From Ciona intestinalis (Eukaryota; Chordata; Ascidiacea; Phlebobranchia; Cionidae): a stretch of DNA of 64,000 nucleotides. A model generated the notes under the pieces. It ran no database searches. It had not been told where the DNA came from and saw only the letters and a program-made list of their open reading frames with translations. Below are positions 10,122 through 22,066 of this stretch, in pieces. The translations under genes were made by a program, and so were the position numbers. Position 1 is the first letter of the stretch. Each line of letters begins with the position of its first letter. The stretch spans positions 5,043,375 to 5,107,374 of the forward strand of contig NC_020177.2 in assembly GCF_000224145.3 (NCBI RefSeq), in the 5' to 3' direction.

Positions 10122-12844
10122 CTGACAATCAGATCCAGTTTGTTAATACGATCCCAACCCATGGTTCGACCTTTGTTTCTTAATGCAGTGTTTGCGTACC
10201 AGTATAAGCACAATGCAACCATACGTACATTTGTTATAGCGCGGTTACAATTGATTTAAATCTTCCATCACCTGCTATAGTTAGTTTACAGATATCCGCT
10301 CAGACAATGCGACCTGCGTTTAAACGGACGCTGACTGCAAATCCAGACAACTGAGATTAATACGACAGATATATACCTATTGTCATTGGGTTTATTTGAG
10401 TGTTTGGTAAATTTCCGATACATATCCTAATCAAGATACAAACGCGGTTGTTTATACATACAGAAAACCTAACACTGTAGGGACCTGGTGCTACGAAAAC
10501 GTAACAGACAAAAATTACGTCCAACCAATTGTATCATGAAAAAATATATATTTCGCCTAAATGGCATGGCCAATTTTCTATTCATAGTGTACTGTATAGG
10601 TGTGTTAATGTAAAATTATATAGCGTATCTATGTCCATGTATTCTATATGGGTAAGATCCTAGCGCCAGAAAACCTTGAAATTCAGGCCAGAGTTGGCAC
10701 ATTACCATAGCTTAAGTATATCTATCTCCGTTTATACATATATAGTAGTGTGGGGGAAGATAGGACACACACACACACATATATATATATAGTAGTGTGG
10801 GGGGAAATGGGACACTTTTTTATTCTATTTTCTTGACCCATTTGGTAGTAAACAAAGAACATTCAAATATCTATCTACGTTTGTATATACAAGGCGACGC
10901 GTTGCCAAATAATCGTTGTTCGTTGTAACCTAAAAAGTTATTTATTCTTTGCTGTATATTGTATTGTTGTGTTCATCACGTCATGCAGTGACTAATATTT
11001 GTGTAATACACATGTTGTAAATTAAGGTTTCACGTTTATTTTGTTGAACAACATCCGGTATGAACAAGCACCTTACTTGATCGCTTGTAACTTGCACGTT
11101 GCGGCCTACATTGCAGAGCATGCGGCGGTTCACTGTATTGGCTACGAGCTATATACACCTGCGTGTAAATATGCTGAGTTTCAACTATGAATGTTAGAAT
11201 GGTAGTTCATAAGTTGTAATTACATAAGTGTGGTCAACGTCCTTTCTTTTGGAATTTAGTGTATAATATATACATTGTTTATAACTTTTAAGTCTAATAT
11301 CGCTTTTATTTAACATATGAATATAAATCCTTCATAAATAAATGACTTGCTATGGCTCTAACTGAAAACGTTTTTACCAATACCGGGGTAAAAAGTAGCC
11401 CGCCGCAGTCGTATGCGGCATTGTCACGCCACCATGCGACAGAAAGTATGAACGAGCGAGTGTTGCTTATTTATAGTCGGGTGGAAATTTAACTCTCGTT
11501 ATAACATGCGCGCTTATGAGTTACCACGTATGTAACTTGGCAATGAATATTTTGGAAAGATATTTTACTGAATATGGATTGCTGACAATTTGACCGACTC
11601 ACAAGTGACCACTTGGTTTGAAACATTTCCGTTAAGGTTTTACTTGAGAGACATTACTTGTCGTTTTTAACGATTGTCGTTTTTCTTTTAATTCTCCTCG
11701 CTTCGTAGTTTTAATTATAGTTACCTATGTTAAAATGTGATTCATAGATAGCTACTGTACAAATTAAATGGGCTGCTAGTTACCTTTTCCCCACCTTACC
11801 AATCCAAATGACTAACTCCAAAGTCCACGAACAAGCTATGTGACTGCATGTAACGCTAAGTGGTAAATTGATACCTTAAAGCGGCCTGCTACTTGTAAAG
11901 GAAGGCCAGTCACTATATCCGTCACTTAATCATAGTTTACACGGAGTAGCGGCCATCAGAGGTCCAATCATCATTAAACGTTCCTTTTCTTTCGCTGGAA
12001 ATTCTGCCACAATTTTAAAAATGGTTAGTATTTCGTTGCAATATTTCAAACTAAAATATCAACCAAATCTTCGTGAGTCGCGTAAGTTTACAGCAGCAAA
12101 TGAATTACAGAAATAAGTTGTTTTTACCTGAAGCAAGTTTGAACTATAATACACAACACACATACAATATATATATATATATATATAAGTTGCTCTTCTT
12201 TCAAGCCGCTTATGCATTTGCGTTTCTTTATTAGTCCAGATAGGAACCTTGAATGTTAATGGTAATTAATTTCGCTTCGCCCTATTCATAATGTAAGTCG
12301 CGGCTGTTTTATTCTATTATATATATACATAAATATGGGTGGGGTCCTATACGGCGAGGTACATCGGGGAACATAGGTTTTAGGCTACATTAAGACTACG
12401 CAATGTTTTGCCTATATTACCCCAAAGTCGTGACTGTAAGGGCAGCCGCCATTTTGGTTTTTGAAACTATTATGTCGTGGTCGTAATATAGTTTTTTCTT
12501 TGTCTTTTTTAAATGGGTGAGGTCCTTTTCCAGGACCTGGGATTTCGGCAAAAATTCCTTTACTCCTTGGTTACTAACGGGTTATTTTGTCAGCTACACA
12601 GAAAAACAATCACCCACAAAGTTTTATAGTTTTATTACTCGTAAGCGGGCATGAGGTGTATGGAACAGAATACCCGTGTTATAACGACTGTCGTTGCCCT
12701 GTCATGCGAGGAAAAATAAGCAACAAGTAAAGGCCACCTTTCGCACACTACCCACTTCCTTTAAGTCGCTTCACCCAGTTCTCGCTCTTGTTGTCCTTCC
12801 CATTAACTTGCACGTGCAAATGTAACGCTATACTCGCTCTTGTT
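10122..12844. other. Intergenic with small repeats
   Basis: No gene seen. Repeats noted: an R3 half ('ctggtgctacgaaaacgtaa', 10,485-10,560), R4 units (10,635-10,715; 12,325-12,390; 12,505-12,560), an M1-like left end repeated around 10,745-10,865 with CA/TA microsatellite, an S1 tail (12,650-12,725), and an AT run at 12,166-12,187. Confidence 0.5.
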
Positions 12845-13030
12845 GAGAATACAAGGTTGATTTGTATTGAACTTCGTGCATCTATTACCCCGAAATCGGT
12901 TTCACAAACCGGCAACCATCGAAGCTACAAGTGGTTACTATCAGGTGACGCATCTGACGCACGCGGATTACGCGCCAGTGATCCCGAAGACGACACATCA
13001 CGACCCTTCACACGCGATGACAGATTCTCG
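12845..13030. other. 186-bp near-identical block, copy A (pair of 21,881-22,066)
   Basis: Same length as, and only about one difference from, the reverse complement of 21,881-22,066. One frame is open throughout in both copies (includes RASDPEDDTSRPFTRDD), and a second frame is also largely open (includes EATSGYYQVTHLTHADY). No family is recognised. It could be a short coding exon, a regulatory block kept by conversion, or a young repeat. Confidence 0.5.
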
Positions 13031-13320
13031 TTAATTTCAATTTAAAAGTGTTAAAATAACAAATACTTAAAACAAGCTGTCCTTGCACGGGGGCAATTAA
13101 ATTCAGTTACATGCGTGACATGGCTCGAATATTCGTTGGGAACACACACCATTCGAAGTTTAAACAGTGTAGAACGATGACAAATTATTCCGAAAATATC
13201 GTTTTTTTAAAGATGTTAAAGTAACAATAATTTATTACCTGTTTCACTGCATTTACTGAAGTATTTCGTGTATAATAACGGTTAGAATTTATTTGTGAAA
13301 AGTGGTTATATTTGGTTCAG
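13031..13320. other. Spacer, nothing recognised
   Basis: AT-rich spacer with no frame, repeat end or conserved block that I can identify. Confidence 0.4.
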
Positions 13321-13511
13321 TCACAACACATCAATCAATCAGGATAGAATGAATATCATACACCACCGTGAGAACATCTCTTAAACCTAAGCCGATCATA
13401 TGTTGATGGGCAAACAAGGGAAGCGGAATTCAATGAGGCGTGAGCGGCCTCAAGCAGGAGGGTTGTAACCAAACACAAATCTCTTCCTCTTGCCTTGCCA
13501 CTCTCGATTCG
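13321..13511 (-). repeat. 191-bp dispersed block, copy 1 (minus orientation)
   Basis: Matches the reverse complement of 33,123-33,313 over its whole length with about three differences; its 3' half also matches 21,511-21,610. On the minus strand it carries an open frame containing GRDLCLVTTLLLEAAHASL and ending CSHGGV. No known domain is recognised. Three copies in 20 kb at such identity suggest a young mobile or converted sequence. Confidence 0.6.
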
Positions 13512-14504
13512 TAACACATGCAACCAGCCTCCTCTAGTTGGGCCCAACAGCAATTTTTGGGGAGGGTTTCCGCTCCCTAAGCTCTGGTTACATCCGAGGC
13601 TTAAGTAGTAGATAAACCGAGCTGTTTAACCCATTTATACGTGCCAGAAATGCGCACCATATTCTCACCCACCCCTCTGGGTTGATATACTGCACTAGTT
13701 GCAGAAAACACTTTTTCCAGGTTAAGCTCTAAATGAACACCTTTCTCCCAATTATTCAGTAGAGTAAGCCACGCTTTTGACCAGTGTTTTTATCCACTTT
13801 TTAACCTCACCCATCCGTTTGCTCTTAAAATACACTTCGTCGTTGGTGATAATCGAATGGAGAACTAAATTTTGCGTTAAGTTAATTATAAATTTTTTTT
13901 TAATCATTCGAGAACTTTGTTTGTTGTTGTATAACATTTTTTTCACTACAGTAAAAATTTAAACGGTAGTACATTTATAGAAGTTATAGCTCCTGGGTTC
14001 GATGCGGCAGGCACGCTAACTACTGTGCCACGGCGCCGATTTATTCAGGTTACCTGCACTAAACCGGCATGCTTTGCTTAAGAGGTCAAGTGAAGGATAC
14101 AAAAGTCGTGGTTATTTTTACCCGACTCGGCTTACACGGCACGACCCCCCGACACCAGCGTTGCAAACTTATATCAAAGCTGTAGAAACTTGTCGACCTC
14201 TCGTAACCAAACTCGTAGATCTTCCTGTTGCGAGAGGCTCACCATGTTTTGAGATTAAATGAATTGTTCTAACCTGGCTTAGCGAATCACGCGATACAAA
14301 CACGTTAACAGAGTCCATATAATACTGTGGGGTAAGATGACTGCCGTTAGCATAATATATTTCATAATATATTTTACGCTCTTTTAGATTTGTGGGGATA
14401 CGGTTTTAAAATTCTGTAAATATTGTTTGTTTGCTTCAAAATTGGACGATAAAAGCGAATGTTAACAAGCACCATTTACCCCAACTTCTTATATGGTTTA
14501 TTTG
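13512..14504. other. Intergenic, no gene seen
   Basis: Contains a short SINE-like piece with a B-box-like 'gggttcgatgc' (13,995-14,060) and a degenerate M1 half (about 14,330-14,480). No exon is recognised. Confidence 0.4.
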
Positions 14505-15092
14505 TCAGTTAACAAGACGACTTTCTGGAACATCTATTGTTACTGCCTTAAAAAATATTATACCAACGCATTTAAAAATTGGACTTTTTAATTGAAATTT
14601 TATTTGGAAAGGTGCCCTTCTTGTATTTCTTGTCACCGCCAAGGGTCGTGGCTCCCATACAGCCCGCCTACACGCGCCCACTTGCTCTAAATCACCAACA
14701 CTTGCCCGCATCCGGTTTATTTCGATCCGACCCGTCAGGCAAGAGTAGTTAGCCATAGTTGCTCGTATTTGTGGACGGAGTTTCAATTTCACTTCCGACT
14801 TATTGTACCTGCGCTTAATTGCGTCGTTTTTGCGTGCAAAGCCCCGAAACTTAATCCTGACAAGTTGCTGCCAGGTAGTCGCTTGAGTAACTGAGAGTAG
14901 GCACACAGATGCCTGCCGGCTTATCCTCTGCATTCTTTCTATTATTTCCCGAGCACCACCCCGATACAACTCAAGTGCTAAGGGGGGAACGTAATCTATG
15001 CTACACACTTGATTTGCACGATCCGAAAACCCAAACCTCGGTAAATTTGATTTTACATTTCCCTCGTTTCCTGGTAAAAGCCCAAATCGCAA
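14505..15092 (-). other. 195-codon open frame of unknown status
   Basis: The longest uninterrupted frame outside the recognised genes. The translation is rich in Arg, with no signal peptide, membrane segment or known motif. Part of it (about 14,800-14,890, encoding LLSVTQATTWQQL) is related to 19,330-19,425, where the same frame is not kept. There is no neighbour to form a spliced gene. It is more likely a chance frame in a locally GC-richer repeat than a gene, but cannot be excluded. Confidence 0.2.
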
Positions 15093-15498
15093 GTTGGGAA
15101 TTTCGACGAAACTGCTCGCGTACTTTCCTTACTTAAACGCACAATCACACGGGTAATTTACGACGTGTTTCCTAATTAAAAGGGTCGGTTTATTTTACAT
15201 TAAATTTGAATATGCAACTTTATAATTGTAGATTAAATACCCGTGGAACACGCCTCTTCTTTGCAAAATCCTTGTCCCGCTTTTAAAATGGTGCTCTTTC
15301 AGTTATTCTGTTTTTAACGTATTATAACGACAGTCGATTTGTTTTTAATTCCCACCTATTTACTTTGTTAAATAAACATTACCTATGTAATTATAATTCT
15401 TGGCTATTTAACTGAATATAACCATAGTTATTGTAACCGAAGATATTAATAAGAGTTGTGTTGTGTAATAAAAATCCGCATTTTCCGTTATCCAGGTT
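15093..15498. other. Spacer, nothing recognised
   Basis: AT-rich sequence between the open frame and a direct repeat. No exon, repeat end or conserved block is identified. Confidence 0.4.
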
Positions 15499-15678
15499 CG
15501 AATTACGGAAGTGCAGCCCGGGTGTTGAAAGTCTCGGAATTTTTAAGTTTAAAGTTTGATCTCGAAAATCTGTGCTTGCGCGTCATGTAAACCCTAACTC
15601 GGGAAGTTGGGGGGAAAGATGAGACGTCTCAAAAGATTCGGAACCTTTTGTTGAAGCAAGAATCTTTACGAGGTCACG
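15499..15678 (+). repeat. 180-bp direct repeat, first copy
   Basis: Identical to 19,674-19,853 except for one difference, in the same orientation, 4,175 bp apart. It contains 'gtgcagcccgggtgttgaaa' and 'gagttggggggaaagatga'-like sequence. Just downstream (15,985-16,120) a diverged echo of its end ('aaaagattcgg', 'cacgaacac') recurs. It is noncoding as far as I can see. Confidence 0.75.
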
Positions 15679-16984
15679 AACACAACTCCAACGAACGCAG
15701 AGGAAACTAAAGGACTTTGCAGGTGAGAAGAAATGCAGGCTTTACGTTAAAAATAGATCTTGGATAAAATAAAAAAAGTTTTAGAAGGTTCTTAAAAAAT
15801 TTGAACCAACAAAAGCTAATCAATGAAATTTAAAAATTTAAAAATATATCATGTTAAACAATACCGATATTTAAAAATACATCCAGTTAAAAATTAGCTA
15901 ATATGTAAAATTCAACTAGTGTTGTTGCTACCAGGCGTAATGGGATGTTTAAAGTAAACAGCTCCTTAAAATATATCCAGATTCAAAAAGATTCGGCTGC
16001 CGAAGCAAGACTAGTTTCCAGTTCTCGGCATCTTCTTTACATTTGTTTCATGAATAGCCCATGATAACACATCGACGTCACGAACACGATTCCGCACAGA
16101 AGGATTTTGCAGGTTGGGAAATTTGTCTTATTTTGGCAATAATAGTTTTTGCTCACGATAAGAAAATCCTAGAATTAATATAAAACCAAAAAAGTGCGAC
16201 ATTGAAAAATATATATGACTTAAAATGTTTGTTCCTCAAAATGACGTAGCTTTTTTGGTAAAAACATATATTCTATTTTACCGACGTTTCGTCTGGCATA
16301 AGGCAAAAACAACAATAGTCTTTACTAAACTAAAACAATAAATTAAAAGTTTAAAACCCATCTTGCTTTGCGAAGCAATATTTGTAAAGCGGGTAACAAG
16401 CCGAAATTTTGGCGGTTTTAAATTTAAAAATATTTATGCTCTTATGACGTAACTATAAATAGATGTTACGTCATTTATATTCACACGATTTGAAAATGTT
16501 GCAAGTCGTATTTGGGGAGTCTGGATTTTAGACAGGTGGACATGAATCATTGTATTTATCACGCTACTTGCTAAGCCATGAAAACATGCGAACAGGTGTC
16601 GAGTTTGTTGTTCATTTCGCACCTGTCTATCTAGAATTCAAAAGAAGTAAATTATTGGGCACGTAATTGACCACTGTGAATAGTTTTTGGTCAAACAGTA
16701 GTTGGACACGAATGTGGCTTTATTGTCAAATCTTTTTGACGAAAAGTTTTTATTTTTTATCTTTTTTTAATGGCATGTTATTTCCGCGAAAACTAGTTCT
16801 TACATATCTTGACTGTGATTCAATCATGTTATTTAAGTGCTTGTTCAGATTTAATACTTTTAGCAGTAAGTGAGTTTTTTTAACTCACATGCTTTGCAAT
16901 GTGGCCACTCCTTGGTTTCCAGAAAAACGACGACGCGTTAAACGAAATAGTTAAAGCTGTCCGCAATTCTTTATTGTTACAATT
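15679..16984. other. Intergenic, no gene seen
   Basis: AT-rich sequence with a diverged internal echo of the preceding repeat. Short frames at 16,434-16,622 (minus) and 16,667-16,873 (plus) are not supported by any motif. Confidence 0.4.
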
Positions 16985-17092
16985 GTTTCAACCACCACTG
17001 TTTGTTCATTTACCGTGCTAACGAACAAGATAAAATGCATAAACACGCACTAAAAACAGGCCAAGATTTCAAGCAAGCACCACTTGTGTTTA
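16985..17092 (+). promoter_or_regulatory. Four-copy module core, copy 2
   Basis: About 105 bp of the module at 8,897-9,000 recur here ('caccactgtttgt', 'gcactaaaaacaggccaaga', 'ttcaagcaagcacca') with a handful of changes. The forkhead-like TGTTTGT is kept. The upstream part of the module ('ttggcgagaaagttaaac') is missing. Confidence 0.6.
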
Positions 17093-17835
17093 AATTCTCA
17101 CATTTGTAAAATTAAATACTGATTTCGTATGAGACCTTATATTTAAAAGTAGTTTAAATGATCATTTTAAAATTCATCATAGCAAAATATAATCCGCCAC
17201 ACCAAACAGTGCTTCCGTTAATTTATTCCGCACCAAAACGACCCCTTAAAAATCCCTCTCTGTTTACACAATTGGAAACACGGGTGACTTATAATATGTA
17301 AAAACTTGGTAATCATGCTTTGAATCAAAATATTGTGGAAACACCAAGGCCCAGCTGTTACTTTGCTGTTTTAAAATTCTCAATTTTTGTGTCTTGTTTA
17401 AATTTCTTTGAGAAGTAATTTGGTCTCCAGTGGAGCATGACGTAGTTTTGATTTATGTGCATCGTCACACGAGGGCGGAGTGGAGCTGTTTATTTGAATC
17501 TATAACGTTTGCTGTGTTAGATTTTGATTATAAATTAATTTGGCATGATATGAGAAAATAAATTAATATGTTGATATGTTTAGTAGGTTAGGGTAAGACT
17601 TTTCATGTTTTCGTTTTCTTTTATCGGCATATTTGGGGATAAACAAGGAATATTTGCAGAATAATATAACCGTATCCTCACGACTTTAAAAGAGCGTTGT
17701 TGATTTTTAAAAACATGATTGGGAAATATGGGATATTATGCGGGTATGTGCTAACGACAACCATATATATACAGTTACCAATTATCAATACGCCGACTGT
17801 AGTTGGCTTGGAGGAATATATATAACTCGATCGTC
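17093..17835. other. Intergenic, no gene seen
   Basis: AT-rich sequence ending in a degenerate M1-like element (about 17,590-17,760) just before the assembly gap. Confidence 0.4.
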
Positions 17836-17885
17836 NNNNNNNNNNNNNNNNNNNNNNNNNNNNNNNNNNNNNNNNNNNNNNNNNN
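17836..17885. other. Assembly gap (50 N)
   Basis: Fifty Ns, probably a gap of unknown true length, between an M1-like element and an S1 SINE-like unit. Repeats on both sides probably caused the break. Confidence 0.98.
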
Positions 17886-18090
17886 GTCACTAATGGGTTG
17901 TCCAAATTATCAGCCATACATAAAAAAAAAATGAAAAAATCCAAAAAAAAAAAAAAATAATCACCCACAAAGTAATCAAATGGCAACTCGTAAGCTGGCA
18001 CGAGGTGTTAAACCCGTGTTATAACGACTGTCGTTTTCCGGCCACGCGAGGATAAAGTAAGTTACATTCATTCATTCATTCATTTATTCA
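17886..18090 (+). repeat. S1 SINE-like repeat with ATTC tail
   Basis: One of the fuller S1 units: 'gtcactaatgggttgtccaa', poly-A-rich middle, 'ggcaactcgtaagctggcac', 'gttataacgactgtcgtttt', 'gaggataaagtaagttacat' and a tail of ATTC repeats. The simple-repeat tail fits a retroposed SINE. Confidence 0.65.
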
Positions 18091-18721
18091 TTCATTCAGA
18101 TCTAATACTTACTTCATACACTTAACTGTTTGTTATTATTACTCATATAAGCTACATTACGTATTCGTCTATTTATAGCACAGTTGCTATACTAATGCTA
18201 TTACATGGGACACATTTAGATTCCACCTTTGATACCCCTGGCACTACTTTATTAGTCATTCAAACCAAACCCTTATACACATAAACAACACTACATGTGT
18301 TCGGTGTTTTTGATCAGTATTAGATTTGTTACCATCCGTGTCACATTGTGTTGTCTTATAGCGGGGTATTGTACAAATATAAACTTCAACGGAACAAGTA
18401 TTAGCTTACCCATTTTAAAAGTAGTAAATAAGACAAACATTACGTTTATAAAAACAATTATAACTACAACACGATAAATATCGAGACTGTTGTTTTCACC
18501 ATGGGTTGACATAATTACCACAGAGAGGTTTGCCGAAGGTACGAAACAAGTATTGCAACAGCGACATTGCTTCTGGATGAACTCAGTTTCTGTTTCATAT
18601 GGGACTTTGACCACAACAACGACACGAACTGTTTGTTTGTGTGATTAATGCCTTAAAACTACTTAAGGTGGGTCCGTACGCTGCGGCGAACCGCGTAGTT
18701 ATCGTACCTTGTTTGTTCTGG
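18091..18721. other. Intergenic, no gene seen
   Basis: Short open frames on both strands at 18,291-18,614 lack motifs. Nothing else is recognised. Confidence 0.4.
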
Positions 18722-18909
18722 TTAGTTTATTCTTTATGTTGGAATTGATTATGATGAGCTTAGCGAAATAACTGTCAACGGGTTGGCGAGAAAGTTAAAC
18801 ATCGACGTCCCGTTATCAGCCACCACTGTTTGTCCATTTACCGTGCTAACGAGCAAGATACATTGCATCAACACGCACTAAAAACAGGCCAAGATTTCAA
18901 GCAAGCACC
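18722..18909 (+). promoter_or_regulatory. Four-copy module, copy 3 (long form)
   Basis: About 188 bp match 8,805-8,992 with very few changes and in the same orientation ('ggaattgattatgatgagct', 'ggcgagaaagttaaacatcg', 'catcgacgtcccgttatcag'). It keeps TGTTTGT and the GATA-like site. The match ends at 'caagcaccaca'. Confidence 0.65.
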
Positions 18910-19673
18910 ACATAGTCGAATCTCTGACATCTTTTGAAAAATTGTCTGTTGCAATTCATTGTCGGTGTATTTTACGTGGGTAAGCTCCACGGCGAGGCGT
19001 GATTTAAGCTAGGATTGGCATATTACTGCAAATTCATACTGCGTTCACTTTCAATAAAAATAATCTTTTCCATAATTCTATTCTAAGTTGTCATGTTAAC
19101 AACGGTAGTCAAATTTCATGACATTGGTATATTTTTACGCGGAAGAGATCCTATACAGCCAGGTACGCCATTTTAAACTGGGATTTCGGCCGGAGTTGGC
19201 CCATTGACATACTATAGGTTAAATTAAAAATAGCAACGACTTGTACTTGTCACAACAAAATGATGTCGTCGTTTTCAGTTTTTTTTAATTAGGTTACGTT
19301 AGCTATCATATATCTTCACCACAATGATCGTCACGTTCGCTTTTGCGTGCAAAGGCAAGTAACTCAATCATGATAAGTTATTCAGGGACCCGGCACGAGT
19401 AACTGAGAGTCACTACCCAGATGACGTCTTTGTTGAACACTTTAACTTGCATTTTTCAAGCTTTGTCCGCCCCCAGTTCGAAGCTGAATCTATTGTGGTA
19501 ACACACGAATCGTAAAATGACCGCACCAGCTTTTGTGTTGGTGGTTTTGCCAGGCAAGCATTATTTTCGCTTTGATTGTTTACAACCGCAGCTCCCGACG
19601 AACACAAACCAATCATCAGGTCTAAGGTTCCCTTACCCTTCCCCCTCGTGCCAGATTGTAACCAAACCCGGGG
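18910..19673. other. Intergenic with R4 repeats
   Basis: R4 units at 18,975-19,030 and 19,135-19,205, and a diverged copy of part of 14,800-14,890 at 19,330-19,425. No gene seen. Confidence 0.45.
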
Positions 19674-19853
19674 CGAATTACGGAAGTGCAGCCCGGGTGT
19701 TGAAAGTCTCGGAATTTTTAAGTTTAAAGTTTGATCTCGAAAATCTGTGCTTGCGCGTCATGTAAACCCTAACTCGGGAAGTTGGGGGGAAAGATGAGAC
19801 GGCTCAAAAGATTCGGAACCTTTTGTTGAAGCAAGAATCTTTACGAGGTCACG
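19674..19853 (+). repeat. 180-bp direct repeat, second copy
   Basis: Second copy of the element at 15,499, with one difference over 180 bp. A short frame (19,517-19,765) crosses it but is not conserved upstream, so it is probably not coding. Confidence 0.75.
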
Positions 19854-21510
19854 GTTGCTGGTTGCAGTTGATTTTTATGAATGGGCGGGTGCACTATAAT
19901 ACATATATAGTTGTTGTGATGTTAGGAATAAAATACATCTCATCTCAATATGATTGGTGTTTGACCATAAAACTGAATCTGAGAATGCAACTTATTTATT
20001 CTCGGGTGGCGGGGAAATAACAGTCCCTACAATACGGGTGTTCTATTTAATACTTTTCGTGCTTGCTTACCAGTCACCATATCTATGTAACTTTGTAGCG
20101 TCAGACATATGAGAAACTTTATACACATTTTTTCATTGTTTAGATTCTGCACATTTTAAGCCATAGCGGTATTTTTAAATTAAAAACTTTAAAATACCAA
20201 ATACACATTCTAACACGGTGAGGTCATACGTCGAGTCACGCCAGCTGTAGGGGCCTGGTATTTCCCCGGAGTTGGCCCAAGATATCTCACACTGTGTCTT
20301 TAATTCATGATACCGTTGCATATATCATTTCACCAATGTATTCAGCATTTATAAGAAATGAACTTCAGTATAAAGAACGAAAATATTCAAATTTCCATGT
20401 TATTGTGTGCGTACATGTTTGCTGCTTTTTAAAGGGACGAAAATTCCCGAATCCTTCTGTTAAAGGTGGTCATATTTGGATCCTTGCCTATTTATTTCCC
20501 TTGCGAAAGTTTTTCACTTTATCTTGTAAATTGTTTTGTTTCTTGTGAGCAATTGAAACATTGTTGATGAGCAAACCAGCCACATATAATGTAACGACAT
20601 CTGATGCTGTGCGTCGGATGTGGCGACATGGGAACGAAACAACTTTCCACGGCGTTTCAGGCCTTCACGCCCCGTCAAACTTTAAGTGCCGACCCGAGAA
20701 ATATGAGGCAACTTTCGACTCGCAGTAATTCGATATTCAACCACATATTTCAAGCTTTGCAGGCAGCGGATGCTCCTTTAGCCGCTTGTGAAACTTGGTA
20801 CCTTTACTTTGCTCTTCGCACTATGCAAACATTTTGAACCCAGAAAGGATTACTGTCAACGCCGTTAAAAGGGGTTATGCAGCCAATGTTATTGCTTATA
20901 TCTGAGCAAATGGTTTGTTTTGTTTATGGGTTAAAAACGCGGTTGCTAAGCTGTTAGTCGGGCGTGGAGCGATATCTTTTTACTTGTGGTTTATAAAAAC
21001 AAATAGGACAGTGCAATATTGTTAATATACTACTGTGGGTAATATGTTAGCACCTAAAACACACGTTAACAGCGCTCTTTTAGAGTCGTATAAGGATGCT
21101 TTTATATAATCTGTAATTTTTTTCCTGTTGAACATATATAGTGTAAGAAGTGGGATTTGAACCCACGTCCCCATTCGGCTTTATATATTTTCCCCTTGCA
21201 AAAAGCCTGCAGACGTATACTTATCACGGTTTGCAGCCAAAACCTGCATTACAGAGACGACCCTTAGTTGTTGATTTGCGTGTGTTGCATGCCCATTGTT
21301 GGTCACTCAGGAAATGCAATCACGCTCAATCTGACAACCACGGTTCTTGTATTGTACACAGCACAGCGGGGGGCGGCACGCGATTAAAATCTCCCATTCC
21401 AATTGCATTAATCGTCCCAGCACCCTCAGTTTAAATGCAGCCACCATATTGTAGAAGCGTGGCGACATTTCCGGAATTTCACCAATTTATTCCCGGAATA
21501 AAAATCTCGT
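19854..21510. other. Intergenic; S1 and R4 fragments, tRNA-Leu-like piece
   Basis: Contains a minus-orientation S1 tail (19,990-20,100), an R4 unit (20,215-20,285), a weak M1 half (21,030-21,130) and the tRNA-like fragment listed at 21,143. Frames at 20,604-20,837 and 21,150-21,434 are not supported. Confidence 0.45.
21143..21180 (-). other. tRNA-Leu-like 3' fragment
   Basis: On the minus strand the sequence 'cgtgggttcaaatcccactt' followed by 'cttacac' has the T-arm and acceptor 3' end of a tRNA-Leu-like molecule, with a good B box. No matching A box or acceptor 5' strand is found at tRNA distance upstream, so it is not an intact tRNA gene. It is probably a SINE-derived or tRNA-derived fragment. 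Confidence 0.45.
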
Positions 21511-21610
21511 CGAATCGAGAGTGGCAAGGCAAAAGGAAAAGATTTGTGTTTGGTTACAACCCTCCTGCTTGAGGCCGCTCACGCCTCATTGAATTCCGCT
21601 TCCCTTGTTT
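21511..21610 (+). repeat. 191-bp dispersed block, partial copy 2
   Basis: About 100 bp match the first half of 33,123-33,313 ('cgaatcgagagtggcaaggc', 'gaggccgctcacgcctcatt'). Similarity then decays, with only a 'ttctcacggt' trace around 21,650. It has more differences than the other two copies. Confidence 0.65.
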
Positions 21611-21880
21611 ACTCGTTAAAACTCGGGCTATTTCTCGCCATCTTCTCACGGTCGTGACGCAGTTTTCAGCAGTGCTGTTGCCGAAACACAACATAGGTTT
21701 GATGAGACTTCACCGAATTGAATGGGGGCTGACCGGCTCATCTGATTCGGTTGAGATTGCGTGTGAAGGTGAACAACATAAACGAACATTACAGTTTCAT
21801 TTAAATTCAAGTTTTCTTAATTTTTAAAGCCATTTTAACTACAATTCCGCTAACCAAAATCAATTTTAATCGGAAGTTGG
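21611..21880. other. Spacer, nothing recognised
   Basis: Short spacer between two conserved blocks. No frame or repeat end is identified. Confidence 0.4.
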
Positions 21881-22066
21881 CGAGAATCTGTCATCGCGTG
21901 TGAAGGGTCGTGATGTGTCGTCTTCGGGATCACTGGCGCGTAATCCGCGTGCGTCAGATGCGTCACCTGATAGTAACCACTTGTAGCTTCGATGGTTGCC
22001 GGTTTGTGAAACCGATTTCGGGGTAATAGATGCACAAAGTTCAATACAAATCAACCTTGTATTCTC
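21881..22066. other. 186-bp near-identical block, copy B (pair of 12,845-13,030)
   Basis: Inverted partner of 12,845-13,030. The boundaries on this side are 'cgagaatctgtcatcgcgtg' and 'aaccttgtattctc'. Flanking sequence is unrelated, so the edges are sharp. Confidence 0.5.

Noticed and set aside
9834-10259. 141-codon plus-strand frame across the AP-1 block
   Set aside because: Only the central 227 bp are conserved with the partner block. The frame ends are not, and no domain is seen.
18291-18614. 107-codon minus-strand frame
   Set aside because: Low-complexity hydrophobic translation in AT-rich DNA with no homolog or structure recognised.
21143-21260. Possible tRNA-Leu gene with intron
   Set aside because: Only the T arm and 3' acceptor strand are present; no A box and no 5' acceptor strand match.
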